A stretch of 10,175 bases of DNA from Victivallales bacterium (GTDB lineage Bacteria > Verrucomicrobiota > Lentisphaeria > Victivallales > UBA1829). Shown here in pieces: positions 5,645 to 10,175 of the stretch. The notes under the pieces are model-generated. The model did no database searches. It was not told where the DNA came from and saw only the letters and a program-made list of their open reading frames with translations. Every line of letters begins with the position of its first letter. The stretch's first letter is position 1. Both the position numbers and the translations under genes were made by a program. Location of the stretch: assembly GCA_016285335.1 (NCBI GenBank), contig JAEEQO010000099.1:1-10175 (forward strand), written 5' to 3'.

Positions 5645-7603
5645 ATGAAACAAAACTTCGGACGGAGCCGTTTTCCCGGTTGGTTCCGCATGGGCTTGAT
5701 CGTGCAACTGGCCGTTATGGCGTCGGCTTGGCTGCTGCTGACTTCATGCTCGTTCATCGAGAGCCGCGAGGTGACGATTTCGCCCGCGTCGGCAGCGGAG
5801 AAGGAGAGCTATTATCAGGATGAAGCCTTCTCCCGCGAAGGGCTTTCCTTCGAGTCCGAGAACTTCCTGCGGGGCAATATGGAGCAGGATGACCTCAAAG
5901 AGAATCCGGAGGTGACGCTGCACAAACTCAATGTCTATTACGATATCTCCGAAGATCCGAAATTCCTGCGGATCGCCGCCGATTACTGCCGCTGGCTCGC
6001 CTTGGAGTCGGGCGATGAGGAATTTGCCGTTCGCGCCCATCTGTCCGCACTCTACTACGTCAGGCGCGCGGCCATGGCGCGGACGCAGATGCGTGGCAAT
6101 GCCTCGAGCTATGACTTTTCCGACTTTCGGATGATGCAGATATACAACGATGCCTGCCGGGGAGTATTCAGCTTCCTGAAGTCGCACAAACTGCTTGCGA
6201 ACAATTCCTTCAGCCTGCTGGACATGGAGGACAGGCGTTACTTCTTCCAGGCGCCCCATTATCATCTTTCCGTCCCCGACGACACGGTCGAAGATTTTAC
6301 CCTCTGTTCCGACTACACCGTCAATGCTCTGATGCAGAAGAACCGGCAGCCGGGCGTCGGGATCCCGCTGGTCGGACAGGTGACGCAGCAGGAAAACTAC
6401 CATGTGCTGAAAAGCCCGCGCGGTCTCACGATCCCGGTGACGCTGATCGTGGGGCTCCGGGAGTCCGACTCGCATGTCATGGAAGTAACGATGCACTATC
6501 TGGACACATCGCTGGAGGAAACGGCCCCCAAGGAGCTTGAGTTTCTGGCGGCCGGGAACTGGCCGCTGGCGCTGGACTTCTCCACCCCGCTCGCCTGCTT
6601 TCTGAACAGCCTGCCCAACCGCAATCTGATTTCCGTCATGGTCAAGTCCGATGATCAGGATGACCACTCCGGGCTGTTTCTGATCGAACCGTACCAGCCG
6701 GGCAAGATCCCCGTGGTCTTCATCCACGGGCTGATGTCCAGTCCCGACACCTGGGTCCAGATGATCAACGCGCTGAAAAATGACCCGGTCATCCGGAATC
6801 GCTACCAGTTCTGGTTTTACTCATTTTCCAGCGGCGTGCCGGTCATGGCGACCGCCGGCAATCTGCGCAAAGTGCTGCTTGCGGCGAGGGAGGAACTCGG
6901 CACTACGCCGGAAGCGCGCGAGAACTTCGACAAGATGGTCCTGATCGGCCACAGCATGGGCGGCCTGGTCTCCCGCACGCTCCTGCAGAGAGATCCGCAC
7001 TTCATCGTCGAACAGGTCACGCACCGCACATGGGACGAGATCACCTCCGAACTTACGGAGGAAGAACTTGCCGTGGTCGAGGAGTACGCCGTTATCCCGG
7101 CGCTGCCGTTCGTCAACCGCGTTGTTTTCATGGCCGTGCCGCACAGGGGGTCCGAGATGGCGCAGTGGTCGCTCACTCGATACGGATCGAAGCTCGTCAA
7201 CCTCCCGAAAGCCCTGCGGGAAAAGATGCCGATCTTCGGCCGGGTGTTCCAGAAGCTCAACAAAAACACCGAAGAGATCGAAAAACTGCGCAAAGCCAGG
7301 AAGGAGACCGGAGACGACCATTCCATCACCGGACTCCATGATCTGGATCCTGACTCCCTCTTCATCCGGGCGCTCTCGGAATCCCCCATGAAGGAAGGGC
7401 TCGTCTTCCATTCGATCATCGGCGATAATGAACAGGCCGATCATCCCGGCGGCACCGACGGCGTGGTGCCGTACTCCAGCAGCCATCTCGACAACGCCGA
7501 AAGCGAAGTGATCGTCCATTCCGGACACAGCATCCACCGCAGCCCCGGCGCCATGCAGGAACTGCTCCGCATCCTGCGTCTGCATCTGCGGGAAGTGGAA
7601 TGA
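5645..7603 (+). CDS. Lipase/esterase lipoprotein with GHSMGG motif
   Basis: The 652-residue product is a predicted outer-membrane lipoprotein with an alpha/beta-hydrolase domain. The signal ends in lipobox LTSC with C35; Ser at +2 gives no inner-membrane retention signal. Residues ~60-200 are mostly helical, and ~230-340 form a beta-rich region (GIPLVGQV, FSTPLACFLN) that I associate with a widespread family of large lipase lipoproteins in Proteobacteria and Planctomycetes. The catalytic domain begins at PGKIPVVFIHGLMSSPDTW (H361-G362, oxyanion hole). GHSMGG supplies nucleophile S437, GTDGVVP supplies D605, and HSGHSIH near the C-terminus supplies the base, H628 or less likely H631. The triad is complete. 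It sits 47 bases after the DUF4105 gene and 42 before the dipeptidase gene, probably in one operon. Likely substrates are lipids or esters at the envelope; none can be named from sequence. Confidence 0.88.
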   Translation: MKQNFGRSRFPGWFRMGLIVQLAVMASAWLLLTSCSFIESREVTISPASAAEKESYYQDEAFSREGLSFESENFLRGNMEQDDLKENPEVTLHKLNVYYDISEDPKFLRIAADYCRWLALESGDEEFAVRAHLSALYYVRRAAMARTQMRGNASSYDFSDFRMMQIYNDACRGVFSFLKSHKLLANNSFSLLDMEDRRYFFQAPHYHLSVPDDTVEDFTLCSDYTVNALMQKNRQPGVGIPLVGQVTQQENYHVLKSPRGLTIPVTLIVGLRESDSHVMEVTMHYLDTSLEETAPKELEFLAAGNWPLALDFSTPLACFLNSLPNRNLISVMVKSDDQDDHSGLFLIEPYQPGKIPVVFIHGLMSSPDTWVQMINALKNDPVIRNRYQFWFYSFSSGVPVMATAGNLRKVLLAAREELGTTPEARENFDKMVLIGHSMGGLVSRTLLQRDPHFIVEQVTHRTWDEITSELTEEELAVVEEYAVIPALPFVNRVVFMAVPHRGSEMAQWSLTRYGSKLVNLPKALREKMPIFGRVFQKLNKNTEEIEKLRKARKETGDDHSITGLHDLDPDSLFIRALSESPMKEGLVFHSIIGDNEQADHPGGTDGVVPYSSSHLDNAESEVIVHSGHSIHRSPGAMQELLRILRLHLREVE

Positions 7604-7622
7604 CGTGTTTGAGGCGATGACC

Positions 7623-7649
7623 ATGGAACAACAAAAGGTTTTCGCATGA
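7623..7649 (+). other. Possible 8-codon leader ORF coupled to the dipeptidase gene
   Basis: ATG at 7623 follows GAGG (7611-7614) at 8 bases and encodes MEQQKVFA before a TGA that overlaps the dipeptidase start as ATGA (7646-7649). Another in-frame ATG at 7617 is too close to GAGG. Such an arrangement would permit translational coupling. The dipeptidase ATG also has its own AAAAGG at 7 bases, so the short ORF may be chance. Confidence 0.3.
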
Positions 7650-8446
7650 AAAGACTTCTGAATTCGATTGCGGCGCGCAGGGTGTTCGCCGCCGCGAAGC
7701 ACTGCCTGTGCATCATCGCCGCGTCGACCGCCTTGCTCGCCGCGACGGCCTGCCGGACTGCCTGCACTGATGATTTGCCGCCGCAGGGGTTCGTGTATGT
7801 GGCGGAAGCCGTGCCGGACGCGATCCTGGAGGTCCGCTACTACTCCACCTACAATTTCGTCGGCGACCGCATCCGCGGCTACGAACGCCCCGCGCCCATG
7901 CTCACGGTCGAGGCGGCCGAAGCATTGAAGGCGGTGAGCGACGAGCTGATCCCGCAGGGTTACCGCCTGAAGATATACGACACCTACCGCCCGCAGCGGG
8001 CCGTCGATCACTTCGTGGAGTGGTCGAAGAAAGCCGGCGACACGCGGATGAAACAGTATTTCTACCCCGACCTCGACAAGACCGTGCTGTTCCCGCAGGG
8101 ATACATCGCCGCGAAATCCGGCCACAGCCGCGGCAGCACCGTGGACCTCACGCTGTTCGATATGAACACGGAAAAGGAAGTCGACATGGGCGGAACGTTT
8201 GACTGGTTCGGACCGGAAAGCCATCCCGACTGGGGCGGAAACCCCGAGACGCAGCAATTCACTGGTAAATTCCCCGCCGACACGCCCGCCGAACGAAAAA
8301 TCAACGAGTTCCAGTTCCGCAACCGCATGCTGCTCCGTTCGGTCATGCTGAAACACGGATTCAAACCTGTTGATACGGAGTGGTGGCATTTCACGCTCGA
8401 AAACGAACCGTACCCGGACACGTATTTCGACCATCCGGTCAGATGA
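7646..8446 (+). CDS. ddpX: D-Ala-D-Ala dipeptidase (VanX/DdpX type), lipoprotein
   Basis: The enzyme is a zinc metallopeptidase of family M15D that splits the dipeptide D-Ala-D-Ala. It has the expected motifs: IYDTYRPQ with the transition-state Arg R115, SGHSRGSTVD with zinc ligands H160 and D167, and EWWH with catalytic E245 and zinc ligand H248. Early motif VRYYSTYNFVG is also typical. At 266 residues it is longer than cytoplasmic VanX (about 200) because of an N-terminal export signal ending in a lipobox-like ATAC, C36, so it should be anchored at the periplasmic side of a membrane. There is no vanH, vanA or two-component pair nearby, so glycopeptide resistance is not indicated; peptidoglycan turnover or use of D-Ala-D-Ala as nutrient is more likely. 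It ends 7 bases before the GNAT start, consistent with one operon. Confidence 0.93.
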   Translation: MKRLLNSIAARRVFAAAKHCLCIIAASTALLAATACRTACTDDLPPQGFVYVAEAVPDAILEVRYYSTYNFVGDRIRGYERPAPMLTVEAAEALKAVSDELIPQGYRLKIYDTYRPQRAVDHFVEWSKKAGDTRMKQYFYPDLDKTVLFPQGYIAAKSGHSRGSTVDLTLFDMNTEKEVDMGGTFDWFGPESHPDWGGNPETQQFTGKFPADTPAERKINEFQFRNRMLLRSVMLKHGFKPVDTEWWHFTLENEPYPDTYFDHPVR

Positions 8447-8453
8447 GGCCGCC

Positions 8454-9011
8454 ATGAGCGAGATCGAAACGAAACGTCTTCTTCTCCGGCCGTTCCGCGA
8501 AAGCGACGCCGCGGATGTGCTGGAATACCTGAGCGGCCCTCTGCCGCACTGCTTCACAGGACTGAAGATCGACTCGCTCGAGGAAGCGCGGGCGGAGGTG
8601 GTGAAACGCGGCGAAGATCCCGAATACTGTTTCGCAATCGTGCTGAAGGAGACCGGCAGGGTCATCGGAGAGATCGACGCCGAGCCGTCGGACTACTTGC
8701 CGCCGATGCTGCGTTCGCGGGAGACGCCTCCGGCGTTCCAGGACACGTTCACCCCGAGCCTGATCCTGAACGCCGCGCATCAGGGTAGCGGCTACGCATA
8801 CGAGGCGACGTATGCCCTCTTCGACTATCTTTTCACGCGGAAGGGCGCGCGCCGGATTTATTCCTATGTGGACGATTACAATGCGTGCAGCCGGCATCTC
8901 TGCGAAAAGCTCGGCATGCGCCACGAGGGACTTTTCCGGTCGTTCGTCTCGTTCGTCAACGATGCCGATGGAAACGAAGGTCCATTTCACAGCCTGGCCC
9001 GGCGGTCATGA
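8454..9011 (+). CDS. GNAT N-acetyltransferase with abnormal C-terminus
   Basis: This is a RimJ/RimL-type GNAT enzyme that would transfer acetyl from acetyl-CoA to an amine; substrate unknown. ETKRLLLRPFRESDA is the typical N-terminus, HQGSGYAYEA (109-118) is the acetyl-CoA binding loop with Q110 and G113, and CEKLGMRHEGLFRSFVSFVNDADGN is the typical late region. In relatives the latter continues with a segment like YENTMQYAILKKEW; here it turns into GPFHSLARRS and stops. Thus about 15-20 native residues are missing, including the last beta strand. I take the true start as 8454 (GAGG at 5 bases, MSEIETK); the longer in-frame reading from 8370 overlaps the dipeptidase gene and has no family resemblance. 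The last ~11 codons are probably foreign sequence read in the wrong frame, so the product shown is likely not a functional whole enzyme. Confidence 0.85.
   Translation: MSEIETKRLLLRPFRESDAADVLEYLSGPLPHCFTGLKIDSLEEARAEVVKRGEDPEYCFAIVLKETGRVIGEIDAEPSDYLPPMLRSRETPPAFQDTFTPSLILNAAHQGSGYAYEATYALFDYLFTRKGARRIYSYVDDYNACSRHLCEKLGMRHEGLFRSFVSFVNDADGNEGPFHSLARRS
8972..8990. other. Probable chimeric join between two unrelated loci
   Basis: GNAT similarity ends after the conserved DADGN (8961-8975), and esterase similarity in another frame begins by about 8977-8985. Both gene parts are truncated at the same point with no intervening mobile element. The pattern fits an assembly mis-join at a short shared string or an illegitimate recombination breakpoint. 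Confidence 0.65.
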
Positions 9012-9066
9012 GTGGCAGCCCTGGCGCAAGTCCCTTCACGAATTCGTTCAAATGTTGTTCAAATAG
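8976..9066 (+). pseudogene. C-terminal fragment of a PF00756-type esterase
   Basis: In the frame +1 relative to the GNAT gene, the sequence encodes KVHFTAWPGGHEWQPWRKSL followed by HEFVQMLFK and TAG at 9064-9066. The pattern WPGGHxWxxWRxxLxxFxxxLF is the hallmark ending of Esterase-D/enterochelin-esterase-like proteins (PF00756), where the His of GGH is the catalytic base. These are common in Bacteroidota, often beside carbohydrate-active enzymes. Only ~29 of the family's 250-400 residues remain. The fragment begins exactly where the GNAT stops resembling its family, so its 5' part has been replaced by the GNAT gene. The identification rests on a short but distinctive motif. Confidence 0.72.
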
Positions 9067-9069
9067 ACT

Positions 9070-10175
9070 ATGAAAAAGGTTTTAATCATCATGACGGCGG
9101 CGCTCGCCCTCTGGGCCTGCGCTTCCGAACCCGGCCGGGTGAAAGTGACCGGCGGAACCATCCAGGGTACGGTCCTGGAAGACATGACTGTTTACAAAGG
9201 CATTCCCTTCGCCGCACCGCCGGTGGGCGAACTGCGCTGGAAGGCACCGCAGCCCGTCGTGGCTTGGAAAGGAGTCCTGGAATGCAAGGAATTCGCTCCC
9301 AACCCGATGCAGGGAAACGGCGAAGGCTGCAGCGAGGACTGCCTGTACCTGAACGTATGGACACCCGCCAAGAGCCCGAAGGATAAGCTCCCGGTGATGG
9401 TCTGGATCTACGGCGGCGGTTTCGCCGGCGGTGCCACTTCCTACTATGACGGAGCTTTACTGGCCCGCAAGGGAGTGATTCTCGTCAGCGTCGCTTACCG
9501 CGTAGGCAAGCTGGGCTTCCTGTCCCTGCCGGAACTCTCGGCCGAGAATCCGAACGGTGTGAGCGGCAACTACGGCCTGCTGGACCAGATTGCCGGACTG
9601 CAGTGGGTGAAGGACAACATCGCGAAGTTCGGCGGCGATCCGGACAAGGTGACCATTTTCGGCGAATCTGCCGGCGGCATCTCCGTGAGCATGCTCTGCG
9701 CTTCTCCCCTGGCAAAGGGCCTCTTCCGCGGTGCCATCTCCCAGAGCGGTGGCTCCTTCGGTCCCACCAATCCGCAGTCTTATCCCGGTGAAAACATGCA
9801 GACCCTCGCCGTCGCCGAGCAAGCCAACGCGGCTTGGGCCAAAGGCGCTTTCGGCGAGGATTATACGTTGGAGCAGCTGCGTGCGGCGGATGTCAAGGCC
9901 GTCATGGGCGGCTTCGGCGGTTCCGGCGGCTGGCCCGTCACGGACGGCTATGTGATTCCGGACGACCAGTACAAACTGTACGAGGCCGGGAAATACAATG
10001 ATGTCGATGTCCTTATCGGCTATAACTCCGACGAAGGCCTGAGCTTCGGCTTCTCCTTTGGCGGCGGCAGCCACGAAGACCAGGTGCGCGCCCGCTATGA
10101 GGATTATGCCGACGCCCTCCTCGCCGCCTATCCGGTCGAGGCCGACGGCAAGGTGGGCAAGACCGCCCGCGACCT
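9070..10175 (+). CDS. Type-B carboxylesterase lipoprotein, 3' end missing
   Basis: The gene runs off the right edge after 368 codons of an expected ~500-540. It is a serine esterase of the carboxylesterase/cholinesterase family (PF00135). Hallmarks are YKGIPFAAPPVGELRW near the N-terminus, EDCLYLNVW (89-97), the oxyanion loop YGGGF (114-118), FGESAGG with nucleophile S200, and YNSDEG with catalytic acid E322. The catalytic His lies beyond the window. A hydrophobic signal ends LALWAC with C17, so it is a likely lipoprotein, though Trp at -2 of the lipobox is unusual. The ATG is only 3 bases after the esterase fragment's stop and has no Shine-Dalgarno; both features, plus sequence style, suggest Bacteroidota, where esterase genes cluster in polysaccharide or ester-using loci. 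It probably belongs with the preceding esterase fragment and not with the genes left of 8975. Confidence 0.9.
   Translation, partial: MKKVLIIMTAALALWACASEPGRVKVTGGTIQGTVLEDMTVYKGIPFAAPPVGELRWKAPQPVVAWKGVLECKEFAPNPMQGNGEGCSEDCLYLNVWTPAKSPKDKLPVMVWIYGGGFAGGATSYYDGALLARKGVILVSVAYRVGKLGFLSLPELSAENPNGVSGNYGLLDQIAGLQWVKDNIAKFGGDPDKVTIFGESAGGISVSMLCASPLAKGLFRGAISQSGGSFGPTNPQSYPGENMQTLAVAEQANAAWAKGAFGEDYTLEQLRAADVKAVMGGFGGSGGWPVTDGYVIPDDQYKLYEAGKYNDVDVLIGYNSDEGLSFGFSFGGGSHEDQVRARYEDYADALLAAYPVEADGKVGKTARD

Noticed and set aside
7646..8446. Vancomycin resistance locus
   Set aside because: Only a VanX-type dipeptidase is present, with an export signal and no vanH, vanA or regulator genes next to it.
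8370..8453. Longer GNAT start at 8370
   Set aside because: The extra 28 residues overlap the dipeptidase coding sequence, show no GNAT similarity, and the ATG at 8454 has a suitable GAGG site and a canonical N-terminus.
6821..8665. A 614-codon open frame on the minus strand across the lipase, dipeptidase and GNAT genes
   Set aside because: It spans three genes with clear families on the other strand, and its composition is that of a codon-bias shadow.

Overview
The window is GC-rich bacterial DNA with dense, mostly envelope-directed genes. The left ~8.97 kb looks like a Gram-negative member of the PVC group, perhaps a gut-type Lentisphaerota/Verrucomicrobiota. The reasons are clear Shine-Dalgarno sites, AT-rich sigma70-type promoters with 17-base spacers inside GC-rich DNA, several lipoprotein signals, and a GH9 glycoside hydrolase with a long N-terminal region. 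This assignment is a by-eye inference, not a search result.

Left arm, minus strand. Three genes each have their own promoter: a secreted Gly/Met/Phe repeat protein cut by the window edge (1-325), a secreted 907-residue GH9 cellulase-like enzyme (640-3363) ending at a strong intrinsic terminator (576-610), and a small cytoplasmic alpha/beta hydrolase with a THSMGG nucleophile elbow (3523-4224).

Middle, plus strand. A divergent intergenic region (4225-4514) leads to a compact cluster of four genes with gaps of 47, 42 and 7 bases. They are a three-TM protein with a DUF4105/Lnb-type domain (4515-5597), a 652-residue lipase/esterase lipoprotein (5645-7603), a VanX/DdpX-type D-Ala-D-Ala dipeptidase lipoprotein (7646-8446) and a GNAT acetyltransferase (8454-9011). 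Because some DUF4105 proteins (Bacteroides Lnb) are lipoprotein N-acyltransferases, it is striking that this one precedes two predicted lipoprotein genes. An envelope maintenance or recycling role is an inference.

Right end. The GNAT loses its normal C-terminus at about 8976. From there another frame encodes the last ~29 residues of a PF00756-type esterase (WPGGHEW...LFK, stop at 9066). Three bases later a type-B carboxylesterase lipoprotein begins with no Shine-Dalgarno and a Bacteroidota-like character; it runs off the window. I read ~8976-8985 as a join between two unrelated sequences, either a metagenome mis-assembly or a real recombination/transfer breakpoint. This is the most important point for anyone using the window. 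No tRNA, rRNA, CRISPR array, transposase or clear phage gene was seen.
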